A DNA stretch of 64,000 nt from Rotaria socialis (Eukaryota > Rotifera > Eurotatoria > Philodinida > Philodinidae): assembly GCA_905331475.1 (NCBI GenBank), contig CAJNYU010000743.1, positions 1 through 64,000 on the forward strand, given 5' to 3'. Positions 23,856 through 35,432 of the stretch are shown piece after piece. The translations under genes and the position numbers were made by a program. The notes below the pieces were generated by a model. That model did not search any database, was not told where the DNA came from, and saw nothing but the letters and a program-made list of their open reading frames with translations. How positions within the stretch are numbered: the stretch's first letter is position 1; each line of letters opens with the position of its first letter.

Positions 23856-26695
23856 AAATTCTTCGAGATGTTGAAAAAATTCGATTAACAAACAAAATTA
23901 AACAATAACAACAACTGAATTAATTTTGCTTTGTCTTGTTATTATCTTAAGAAAGAATAAAAAATAAAAAGAAACCGAAAAAAAAACTAAAGTTACATGC
24001 GTTCTTTTTAATCTTTGCATACATATTTTCGAGTGGTCAATCAATACTTGACTTCAACAAGGTCATTGTCATTTCCACTTAACTTCAATAGAATGAACTG
24101 TCTAATCAACATAAATAGACGAAAAATACAAGTTCTATTTTTATTGGATGAACTACTATGAAAAATCTGTTGTATTTTTTTCACTTCTCTTTTTAATTAT
24201 ACTTTGATGAACAATATCAAATAGATTGACAAGAAAAATAATCTCAGACATACATTTTCCGGTTCTTTGTAGCAATACTTTAACATCATTCGTTGTTTTT
24301 CTTGTTTGTTTAAGCATCTACGGAAGCTATTTGAATTGACATGTTAGGTGAAAAAATCCAGAGTACAGATCATTCCGTTAGTTTCCGTTTTGTATATATA
24401 TATATATATATATATGCAACAAAAATATCAATGCCATTTCGAACTATATCGCTTGAGATGGCAAAAGTATGCCATCGTATATCTATATACACGTCTGTGG
24501 CGCTGTATATCATGACACTTTATGCTATCGACGTCTTCGTTCTCTTGCGTATATATGATGAATCGTCCCTATACGGCTGTCATTCTGTCTTTTGTCAACA
24601 TCAGCGCTCATCGATCAATAATCAAAGAACAAATTTCGATGCCTCATTATTGTCTCGTCATTATTATTTTCTCCTTCTTTTTTTTCAACGAATAAATATT
24701 AACTTTAACAAACAAAATTTTGTATCTCTGTTCTTTTTGTTTGATATCGATGTAAAGAGGAGAACAAATTTTTATTTTAATAGCCTTTCATTTTATATTG
24801 CTGCATAAATTTCTAAGAATGATGGTAAGTGAAACAAAAATAATAGCGTTTCAATGTTCTTGTATTTCTTGTCTCATGAATAAACAAGGATTTTTATTGC
24901 AAAATAATAGAAACAGAAAGAAAAAAGCCTGAGTTTAATCGTCTTTTCTCTTTCTCGATGTATTTCTTTTTCATCTGATAGGCCTACGTTTCTTTACATA
25001 TAGTGAACTACTAATTCCATAGAAAGAAAAAGAAACATTGCATAAAACTATATGTTTATTTAAGATATTCGTATTACTTCAGTGGATTATATGTGAACAC
25101 AATTATTAGCATATAACAACAAAAGTCTATTGAATACGTATTAAGCTTGAAGAAACTTATTCTTCATTGGCTCACTTGTCTTTGATGATGAGTAGAGTAG
25201 ATATCATTGATTGTGCAATGTTCATGTTTAAAGACTGTAGGCGCATTCATTTCTTTTTGAATCTTGATACGAATAGAAATGATCGTATTACTGTCTGATA
25301 AATAACATTTCTCTAATACTATTAAGAAGTTTGTCTAGTTCTAATAGACAATTATTATGATGATAAACATAGATGAGATTAACGAACATTATTCTTATCA
25401 AAACTAAGTGATTTGATTACAGTCGTGCTGTGATTTTCTTTTTAAGTTACTATGTTTGGCATAGAGTAATCATATATATATATATATATCGATATTTCTA
25501 AATGAATGAATATCTATGATTGTTTTTTTTTATTACTGACAATAATCTTGAAGAAACTAATAAGAGAAATAATATAATTCGTTTTCTTGAAATAAAACAA
25601 AAAGCATTTATTGATATTTTCGTTAGTCAAATTAAGTAGGGCGTAAATATATGTGGCAGCTGTGACATTTTCGAGTCAGTCATTTTCAATGCATACACTC
25701 ATATAAGACTAGATGAATAACTATGTCGATAGGTATGGTAATAAGAGACTTGCATAGACTGAGAACGATGACAATGACTCTTGTTACTCGATACAAACTA
25801 TATGCACATACGAATATGATTGTACTCGTTGGTGTTTGATAAAGATACGTGTAGACATATGACACGTTCGTTATGAAGAGAAGTGATTGTATTTGTGTGG
25901 GCCCGACAATGAAATCTTACAATGTCTCTTAATGTTTACTCATATAATAAGAATTTTTTCCTTCGTCTGGAAATCGTAGAAGTTCAAAAGAATAACTTCT
26001 TCAACTAGGTAATAGTCAGCATATTAACTTTTAATTAGTGGTTCATGTCGCCTACATACGTGTGCGTATAGGTTTTTCTTCGTCATCCACATCTCATGGT
26101 ATTCTTGAGTCTATATGATGACTCATATTTCCATATGGTAAAAAGATAGAAGTAGCCGATCATGACTGATTTTAAGAATAAAATAAAAGTGTAAAAATAC
26201 ACACATTGGTTTTTTCTTCATATGTTTTATTAACTATAATACTATGTAAAACACAACAGGTCTATTATAGTCACTATTTTTATAGCATATTTTTGAGAGC
26301 AAGAGAACCCCGTTCTTTTTCTCTTATGCCCTTTCTCTCTCTCTCTCGCGCTCGCTCGCTTTGCTTGCCTGCTTGTCTCTCTCTCTACTAAACATCAAAC
26401 GATAAACAGCAACAAATCGATCGATTGACAACTAATAAAACCAAAAATGATGTGATATTCTTGATGTTCTTATTTATTATCGTTTTTCTAAATAACACTT
26501 CATGTTTATATATTTACAGACCAATGGTTGGTACGTTCCTAAATCTTTGCTAATGATTCTTAACATTTATTCTTGCTATTTTTTATCATCTGTCTTTTTA
26601 GATGTTTTTGGCATAGGATGTAACTTAGATTACTTTGAATAACAAATATATATATAATTATATCTAATCAATTAAATCGATTTAATTTTACTACG
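23856..26695. other. Long intergenic region upstream of the DLC-like gene
   Basis: About 2.8 kb without a supported coding region. It contains (TA)n at about 24391-24413 and again at 25471-25489, and a CT-rich run at about 26334-26348. The 155-codon frame at 24341-24808 starts through the (TA)n and has no motif, so I reject it. A donor-like GATG|GTAAGTG at about 24826 and acceptor-like TTTACAG (26520) and CTTTTTAG (26601) could mark 5' untranslated exons of the DLC-like gene. Confidence 0.5.
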
Positions 26696-29600
26696 ATGTC
26701 AAATTCAATAGATAAAGATTCTATATGTTCGTCATCATCAATAATAATTCATGATAATTACAAAAAGAAATCTTCGTTATTATCTTGTTGTCGTTCTTCT
26801 TCTCGAAAATATTTCAATGCTCAATTATTACTTAGAACAGTAGACAATACGAATTTAAATAAACAAAAAGGTTTTCTCCAACGAATACAAATTTTTAAAG
26901 GTTTGAATGCAGTTTTATTTTTTGTTTTGAATTTAGCGAGAAAGTGTATCGAATATTTTATCTGTTTTATTAAAAGCTCACAAACGAAAACCGCCGGTTC
27001 GTAAACAACAAGAAGCAACTTCATACGATTCAACAATTTCCAATAATCAACTTGTAATTGAAACCGAAAGATCAACTAATGATAATGATGAACAAGATTC
27101 AAACATGCTCCAGTCGGCAGCAGTTGAACTTCACGATTCATTATCTCTAAAGTATCCTCGTCATCCTATACATAACTCTCAATCGATACCATACATTAGT
27201 CAATATGATGTTTATCATAATTTAAATAATCCTATTGACTCATATTCATTTACTGATATTGAAATAATATCAACAAATAATGAAGAAAATAGTGAAGAAA
27301 AATATATTAATTCAAGTAAAACATCAAAACGTTTTGTTTCCAATAATTTATCATTAACAACAACAGATCTTTCTAAATATTCTACTCAAAGTTTACTACA
27401 AAAACTTTTGAATAAAGCTCAAATTCTCGATGAATATTACAATGATATTGTTAATAAAACTAAGACTCAACCGTCACACTCCCTATCATCATCAATTAAT
27501 TCCTTATTAGGACGATCAGGTGGTACGTCACGTCCATTTATTTATCGTATTCAATCGACTGATAGTTTTAAAAGAATACCGCGAAGAAAATTTCGTCATT
27601 TATATGATACAAAATCTATGGATAGCTCAAGAGTAGATTTATATGCCGATGAAGATAATGTTTTACGTGAATTAATACGATTTAATAATGATATTGATCT
27701 TATTTTATCACGTCTTGAAATGGAAGGTGAGGATTTACAGCAGCCATCAACTAATCATTCAGTATTGGATGAAAATATTATTCAACAAGCAATCATCAAT
27801 CCAACTGATGATTCTATCGTTGATGTTAACCTAAAAATCAATGATCAGTAAGTCGTTTTCTTGTTGTCAATCTATCGTTTCTTCTTATCTCTAACAAACA
27901 TAAATATTGTTCGGTGTATCTCTGTTGAGCGATTGAGATGTAATTATTGTCCAATATATGCGCAAGACGAAACTAGCTATGTTGTACATCATTTACATTG
28001 AGAATTATTGTTTAGTTCGGTGAGAGTAAAGTGAAAGGATGTATTCGCATCCAATATTGTAGATTACTCATTCTATGTCCAGAAAGAAAACCGAGAATGA
28101 AAAGCAATAAGAAACATGAACAAAACGGTTTTGTTTAAGCAAGGTCTGTGCGGCGCCTTTGAATCAATATTTGTCTCGCATTTATAATAAATAAAAGAAA
28201 AAAAACGGTACAATATTTCTTATATGCTGGAAGCTATCACCTATTTCGTACACAAGTTGCCATCAACAACTCAATCGATGAGTGTTGTAGTATCAAGAGG
28301 TAAATGTAAGCATGAATCACCTGCAGCCAAATACACTAAGTAACAGTGGAGAATAGTACTTCAGATGAGGGCTGTTACTTCTATAAATCACTGTACAATT
28401 TTTTTTCTTCGCACCTTCTTTTTCTATTTGCTTCGCATTTGTCTGAAATACTTCACTGATCGTCTATACGCCCAATATACGATTGATATGATCTTTAATG
28501 ACATTAGTGCTATAGAAAGAGAGAGCTAAATTAATTTCTTGTTCAATATCATTGAGTGCCTATTATATTGCTTTTTTGTTAAGTATACAGTTGAGTATGT
28601 TTTGGTAGTTTATCTCTTTTTTAATTGATTTTCTCCAAGATATTCTCTTCTGTGAGTCGTATAAGAAAAGAACTTATTCATTATGGGACAATATATATAA
28701 CGAAGTAAGAAGGAATAGTACTCGGAAATTCTCTAATAGGCTCTATTTTCTTCTTTACATTATATTCAATGATGATACAACGAGAAACAAGTAGCATATG
28801 ATGAATTGTACATTTATAGTACGTTATGATTAAAAATGCTGCATAGCATACATTTCTATTTGCATACCAATTATCATAATCTTTTTTTTCTTTTTGTTAT
28901 TACTGTTTTGCGAGTCAACGACGATGAATTCGAAGGTAATGTGCCATAGACAACGATACAAGTCGATACAGTCTGATAAAAAGTTAGACTGGCACACACA
29001 CACACACACATGCATAATAAGCTATGTCTGTCTCTCTCTTTTTTCGCTTAATTACTGATGGTGTCTTATAGTCAATTGGACATGTGTGCCGAATAGTTAC
29101 ATCATAGAGATCTGTCGTCAGTTGATATAGAATGATAGAGCAAATTTTCTTTCTCTTGCTTCTATATATTTTTTGACTGCTACGCGCATACACATTGATA
29201 TTCTAGTATTGATAAGAAATATAACAGGCAAGTAGACATTTGACGTTTGTTATTCTATTTTGATCGATTCAATTTCGAAAATTTTAAACTTGAAGAAATT
29301 TTTTCTTCTTATTATTCTTCGTCTGGCCGTCGTTTTTTAAGATGACCTTCAAAAGACTTGGATCAGGAGGCTTCTTTCGTCTGACCAAACAATATCAATG
29401 TTCTGAGAGAAATAATTTTCTTTTCAATTAGTTTCAATGTAGTTTAAAGTCATAAGATATCGATGGACATGTTCCATTCTTGTTTTTAGAGAAGCAGTTG
29501 ATCAAAAAGGTTTAATTGAAATATTAACAATGCGTACTGATAATAACGAAATAAATATTCATTTACTTTTATCAAATGATATTGATCGTTTACGTGAAAC

Positions 29601-31637
29601 AGGTAAGTCAAAAAATTTAAAAAAACGATTTTTTTTTCTATGGCACATTTTTTACTATCTTAAAGCATTATCGAAATTACGAAAAATGGCACAAGAAAAT
29701 TGTAATTCAAACGATGTATATAACTATGAAACAATGTAAGTGTTCGAGAATCTGTTTATGTTATTCTATGATCGTAATTATTTGATTAGAACTCTTGCAA
29801 AAATAAACAAACTTCCAAAATCAACAACATGGAAAGGCAAACGTGTATTTGGTGTTCCATTACGTGTTTATCAGCAAACAACGGGACATGTTCTTCCAAT
29901 ATCGATAGTGAATGCATTACAATATCTCCGTATAAATGCTGGTAAATGCGATGGACTATTTCGTAAACCGGGCGTAAAATCTAAAATTGACCATTTACGT
30001 TCACAAATCGAATTAAAGAACGATTCTTACAGCGAATCGCATGTAGAAACAATTAAATTTGATGACTATCAACCATTTGTTGTTGCTGATGTTATACGAC
30101 AATATTTTCGAGAACTACCAGAATGTATTATACCACCATCAATAACAAGTCTTTTATGTGATTTACTTAAATGTAATGAATCTCTCTCTATCAATTGAGA
30201 AAAAACAGACCAAGATTTTTTGTATTTATTTTTTAGGTATAACACAAGAAGAACAATTATTAGCCTTGCGACTTACTTTTTTAATGTTACCGGATGAGAG
30301 TCGTGAAGTACTAGAAACAATTCTTCGATTTCTACTTGATATTTCAATACGATCGGGAAATAACCAAGTAAGGATATATGAAGAAGAGTTGTCTATCTTT
30401 CTATATAATTATTGTGGCTTCTGTTTTCATATAAAGATTACTTGTCGAAATTTGGCACGAATTTTTCTTCCGTCTGTCTTTCAATCTTTTTATGATATGC
30501 ATAATAAATCATCAAAAATTCTTTGGTGGAAATTGAGAAAAGAGAAACTCGATACTATTCAACAAGAAAATGAACGACTAATATTAGAACATTGTCTTAT
30601 GATCATGATACTCAATGTCGATTTACTTTGCCGAGTATGAACAATAAAATATTACATTTTTTTTTAGTAAGAAATAAATTCTATATGTTTATAGATTCCG
30701 AGTACGCTTACTGAAGAGCTCAAATTACCGTCGCCCAGAAGAACAAAACGACTGGATGAACTCGTCACTCATACATGCAATGGCGAATTTCATTTGAGAA
30801 AATATATTTCTAAAAACAGCGAAGAATTTCTTCAAGTAAAAGAAAACAAAAAATATGAACAGATTGTATTTATTTCAGGAATCATTTCTTTTTGCCTATT
30901 CATAGCGCTTGTCATTGACAAAATTTAAGAATGTTCAAACAAATGTTGAGGATGTTGATGTATTCATGCATAAACCAACCGTAACATCAACATCAGATAT
31001 AGATAAAAACAATTTACCAATATGGAAATGTTCAGTTGATATACCAAATGTAAATGTCAAGCAGGTTTATCAGAGAGTATTACATGAATGTTATCTATGG
31101 GATAATCATGTTGCTGAAAGTCGAACAGTAGAAAAGATCGATGACGATAAGGAAATAGTGCAATATGTAGTGAATTTTCTCGATTATATTCCTGTTCGTT
31201 CATTTTGTGAATTTCGGTAATAGATCTTCTTGATTCATCTTTTACAACATCATCTTTTTTTTATAGTTTTTCAAAAAAAGTTACATTACGTTCGGCACCT
31301 GATGCTAATGCAATCATTGTTGGTGCTCTATCAATCGATCATCTGCAAAATCATTTTCTACCGGGGGGTATTGGCATTAATTATCATAAACATTATTATA
31401 TAAAGCCATCCAATGTGCATCCAAATCATACGACAGTGACTCAAATTACTTGCGTAGATTTCGGGTTTGTTTGCTTTCTTAATTTGAATTGCAGAAAAAC
31501 AAAAACAAGTTTTTTTTCCAACAATTTTCAGTGGCCGATCAACGCAATGGTATGAAAATGTGCATGGCTCATTATTAGCGCATAATCTTATATCATTACG
31601 AGATTCATTTATTAATGCAAGAGTCGTTCGCATTTGA
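26696..31637 (+). CDS. DLC/STARD8/STARD13-type RhoGAP-START protein
   Basis: Eleven exons: 26696-26900, 26941-27847, 29490-29602, 29666-29735, 29790-30172, 30237-30367, 30437-30634, 30695-30835, 30906-31216, 31267-31464, 31532-31637; 920 aa. It should inactivate RhoA/Cdc42-type GTPases at adhesions and bind lipid through START. The first 390 residues are low-complexity and Ser/Asn-rich, and I see no SAM domain although vertebrate DLC proteins have one. RhoGAP (about 440-670) is clear: AKINKLPKSTTWKGKRVFGV, arginine finger R490 in CDGLFRKPGVKSK, YFRELPECIIPP, LTFLMLPDESREVLETILRF. START (about 725-915) has WKCSVDIPNVNVKQVYQRVL, LWDNHVAESRTVEKIDD and STQWYENVHGSLLA. Intron 2 is long (1642 nt, 27848-29489). 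The exon 1/2 junction needs an acceptor at GCGAG|AA to keep frame. Confidence 0.9.
27848..29489 (+). other. Long intron 2 of the DLC-like gene
   Basis: 1642 nt, against about 40-70 nt for the gene's other introns. It contains (CA)n at about 28990-29008 and no open frame with recognisable motifs. A regulatory element or inserted DNA may explain its length, but I see neither an inverted-repeat end nor a known element. Confidence 0.6.
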
Positions 31638-32063
31638 ATATCTTTTTAAACTGATAAATGTCTTCTCATTGACATTCCTTGTGTTGATAAAAAAAGAAAA
31701 GAAGAACTATGCTAATTCTTCTTCAATAATTGAACAGCATCAAAGAATTTCTAATTGCATAATGACTTATCTCCTAATATTACAAAAAGGAGTGATATAC
31801 TCTACTACTTAATCCTTATTAAGTTCTCAGGATACCGTCCTTTATTATTATTATTATTATTTTTTCTTCAATCTACGAATCTTTGTACGCATTTAACCGT
31901 TTTTGTCTTTTTGTTATTGCTTTTAATGTGAATGCGGAAAAAACAGAAGACAAACATAAAAACACAACAAATAATACTTGTAACATGAACTCGAGTAATA
32001 AAAAAGTGAATACATAATAATATGCTTTATAGATAGTATTTCATACACCGGGTAAAAGCAAAC
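31638..32063. other. Convergent 3' spacer
   Basis: Spacer between the DLC-like stop and the stop of the minus-strand small gene. It has a (TTA)n run near 31843-31860 and AT-rich UTR-like sequence. No gene seen. Confidence 0.55.
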
Positions 32064-32333
32064 TCAAACAAGTGCTTCTTTCGATTCATTATATTTAACA
32101 ATACATAAATGTTTAGTTTTCGGACTTTGCTTAATACCTGTCGTTGATCGTGTGCGAAAACTTCGACGTTGATATGCCATCGACGAAAATGATTTTACAC
32201 TGTGACGTAAACTACTGAAACGACGTAATGTTGCTGGTGGTGTTCCAGGCGATTTTAGTGTACAAATTGTTATTGCATGATGATTTTGAGTTAAATCATA
32301 ACAAGCTGAACGTTTGCTATAACATGTGCCCAT
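32064..32333 (-). CDS. Small basic protein with N-myristoylation signal
   Basis: Single exon of 89 aa when started at the ATG at 32331-32333; the frame is open further upstream (123 codons), but the downstream Met begins MGTCYSKRSACYDL. Gly2, Ser6 and Lys7 fit the N-myristoyltransferase consensus (G-x-x-x-S-K) and Cys4 is a likely palmitoylation site, which decided this start. The body is rich in Arg, Ser and Thr (TPPATLRRFSSLRHSVKSFS, then RRSFRTRST) and ends SKEALV. It has no transmembrane segment and no domain I know. It is likely a membrane-tethered basic adaptor or phosphoprotein. It might be bdelloid-specific; I cannot name a homologue. Confidence 0.6.
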   Translation of the reverse strand: MGTCYSKRSACYDLTQNHHAITICTLKSPGTPPATLRRFSSLRHSVKSFSSMAYQRRSFRTRSTTGIKQSPKTKHLCIVKYNESKEALV

Positions 32334-33847
32334 ATTATTATGCTTTGTTCTACTGAAACACTTGAAACTAAAATATATGAGAGTAAGAGAGAGTGAGACT
32401 ATGCTAAGAAATTTTGATTCATAACAGACATACATTAGTTTTGTTGTTTGTCGATCATTATTACGATTGACTATGAATTAATAAAGCAGTATTTTAGTCG
32501 ATGTATATTGTCGCTTGTCAAGGTCACTTGTGTATAAAAATGAGAAAAAAGTGACAATATATACACACACACACACACTACGGTCAACTACAACACCTTT
32601 GACTGCAGGCGATCGCGAATGAATGAATACACCTACTCTCGTGTTGTTCGCTTCTTCTAACAGAGCAAAAAGAAACAAAAGACTAGGAGAGAGAGAGAAA
32701 GCCAGTAGGCTAGCGATAGAAGGTGAATATGAATAACAACAAGAAAAAAAGAAAGAATGTTCATTCTCTATACCATTGTGCTATACCGACATTAAATATA
32801 TACACGCACACTATCAATATCTTTGTCGAAATTCAATTTGAACATTATAGTCATTACGCAAAGTTCATGCGATAGCATATATAAATAATACCTATTGTCT
32901 GTCTGATCGTTCATATATGAACAAATATCAAATAACGGCAAGATGCAGGCTTGACATACAACACAGTATAATAAGCTGTTAATACATCTGTTCATTGTGT
33001 TTTCACGAAAAACTATCTCTAAAATGACTTAATCACATTGAATTGTTTTAATCACACTTCAACTACAAGTACTATGTGAACAGTATTATTTATTGTGTTC
33101 TCTGCAGGTAGTATAGAAAAAAAAACATGGCGTATATCAAGAAATCAATGATTATTATTCGACTATAGAGGCATTGTGAACTCACATATAGGCATCAAAT
33201 ACACAGTATTGATATCACTATTTCTTCTTGAATGGGTTTGATAAACATAGATGAATTGGGTGAGTTTAATTTGTTCATTAAAACAAAAAATAAATATACA
33301 AATTGTGCTATTGCAAATCATAAATTTTATTTTATGAAACTAATAAAAGTTATCATTAACCGTATTGATAATAAAAATTGCTTTTGATGAGTATTTATGG
33401 AATAGAAAAAAAAATTTTGTTGTGTAAACATTTCCATAGAGCAAGATTAAAGGCTTCTCTTGGATATAATATACTTAACAGTTCATTTTCATAATCTTCT
33501 ATATCTTATAAATAGGAGTAATAAATATACTAATATTTAAACTAGTATGTTTTTTTCTTGTAATATAAATAATCATAGATAAGGTCCATATGTATAATAG
33601 GATTACATGTTTGACTCTACTGATCCTCAAAAGATATAATAATTCTGGTAGCACTTCTGATACATACTATTGTGATGGCTACTAGAGTTGTATCAGCTGT
33701 CTGAACAATATGCAGCTGTCTCTTTCATGGAATCGAGAATTTTCATAAAGGAATTTATAATTCAAGTCATGATGAAACCGCTAATAATTATTTGGACTTG
33801 TGTAAGAATGAATGAAATTCCTTTTATTTTTGTAGTATATAATTATT
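32334..33847. other. Non-coding stretch, no gene seen
   Basis: About 1.5 kb. It has (CA)n near 32563-32578 and a purine-rich (GA)n patch near 32687-32699. Short frames on the minus strand (32478-32678, 32792-32995) lack motifs. Confidence 0.5.
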
Positions 33848-34905
33848 CAGTGGCGTAGCCAGGATTTTTTAAGTAGGTGGCAATTCACCAGCTAAATTAT
33901 TTATATTGAGTAGCAATAGTGGGCAATAATTTAAAAAAATTATGCGCATTACAGAAGCCGTTGTGTATTTGAAGAGAAAGCTGTAGTCATCCTACGTTAA
34001 CAGATGAATTCGCTGCTTTCCCCCGTGTTTCGTAAATCTATTTTTTCAATTTCATATATTTGAATATTTTATTTGAAGAAGGGTGTGGGTGAGGGTGAGT
34101 ATTATTTTATCTTTTTTCGCCGAAAAATTATCAGTGTCTTTTTCTTCTCTTTCGTTAGGCAACGAAAAAGCTCAGTTAATCTTCTTTCATCGATCACACA
34201 ATGATACGTATTAGTTTGTTCTCTTACATTGGACAATGACAAGCAACAAGCATTGTTCCATCTATATTTTCAACAAATTCTCAATCATGAAAGTTATTTT
34301 TCTTAGTTGTACTGTTAACTAATATGCACATCCTGTGAACTACATATATTGTCATTTCATTACTAATGTAGTACTTTTATTATGTGAAATAAGTTGTGAA
34401 AACGTTTTCAAAACACTGTCATTTACACAATCGATTTTATTTTAATTTTCTATATAATTTGCTCACGTTTTCAATTCTACATTGCACAAATCATGTTGCA
34501 ACATATGTTGCGAAATTTTTTAATTTAGATTGATTCAGTCGTTTCTGTATCATATGAATTATGTTCGTAGAAGTAGAAAGATCGTTGAACATTTATCCAC
34601 CTTTATTTTTAGCAAATTTGAGTGTATAAGAGATAGAGAGTATTTTGTCAGTAAATATCAATGAATTATTATGGTGATCATTCTTTAGCTAGAAGACATT
34701 GAAGATTGATTTTTGTAAATCACTTGATTAAATCTCGCCGCAAGCAAATGTGTTGAAAGAAAACAGTTCTCAAATCTTTAACTGTACACAAATTTTCTTA
34801 TTTTTTTACGATGGGCAATTGCCTGTACTAAAAAAGAAATCGGTAGCAATAAAATTTCGTTTGGGTGGCAATTGCCCAATTGCTACCGTGCTGGATACGC
34901 CACTG
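33848..34905. mobile_element. hAT-like non-autonomous element (1.06 kb)
   Basis: Terminal inverted repeats match at 14 of 15 positions: CAGTGGCGTAGCCAG at 33848-33862 and, reading inward from 34905 on the other strand, CAGTGGCGTATCCAG. Subterminal copies of GGTGGCAATT also lie in inverted position. CAGTGGCGTA ends are characteristic of hAT transposons. No transposase frame is visible inside and no perfect 8-bp target duplication flanks it (TAATTATT versus AAAACATA). It ends 26 bp from the stop codon of the neighbouring minus-strand gene. Confidence 0.8.
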
Positions 34906-34931
34906 AAAACATAAGTTCTTAAATGTTTGTG

Positions 34932-35432
34932 TTATGAGAATGTACCAAGTAAGTCTTCATTAAATTTGAAGAGTTTTACGGGCATATAATTATCAGAACT
35001 GTATTGAAAAGCAATCGTCTTTCCATCTGTATAAAAAGATTCATCCACAGGATAATCAAGGTAACCTATTAAACGGACGCGTTAAAGTGTAATATAAAGA
35101 ATAAGATTACTTGCCAAGATACTGGTGACTCGAGTTTCTGACAATGAAGTTTTCACTAATAGGTGATTGTTTTTTCACCAGCGATGTATCATCGATGAGC
35201 CCCGAAGTTGAAGACATTGGGTCGGGGATAGGACCTATATATCAATGTAAAGTTAGTATGTATTTCTATTAGTCACATTCAAAGTATACGCACCGTGAGA
35301 AAGGTCTCCTCGTACATCAATACTAATACGAATTGTACCAGTCATGAATTGAACTCTTTCAATGGTACAAGAATATGAATCATTGTAACGACTTACATGT
35401 TCGATCAGGTTATCTTTATTGAACACTGTCAT
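34932..35432 (-). CDS. Orphan 130-aa protein, three exons
   Basis: Exons 35294-35432, 35115-35234 and 34932-35065 join in frame to 130 aa starting MTVFNKDNLIEHVSRYNDSY and ending LFKFNEDLLGTFS. The middle part includes TGTIRISIDVRGDLSHGPIP and NFIVRNSSHQYLGYLDYPVD. I do not recognise a domain; the sequence is soluble and mixed in charge. The second intron appears to use a GC donor (GCAAGT) with a normal AG acceptor. The gene may start further upstream, since an acceptor-like TTTTTTAAG lies 10 nt before the ATG. The in-phase junctions argue for a real or recently decayed gene. A hAT-like element sits directly at its 3' side. Confidence 0.55.

Noticed and set aside
24341-24808. 155-codon open frame, the longest in the 24-26 kb gap
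   Set aside because: It reads through a (TA)n microsatellite, has no domain or splice context and odd Tyr/Ile/Phe-rich composition.
29740-30198. Separate RhoGAP gene starting at 29740
   Set aside because: It is an internal exon of the DLC-like gene; phases join cleanly to the exons on both sides.
33840-34913. 8-bp target duplication for the hAT-like element
   Set aside because: Flanks TAATTATT and AAAACATA do not match, so I do not claim one.
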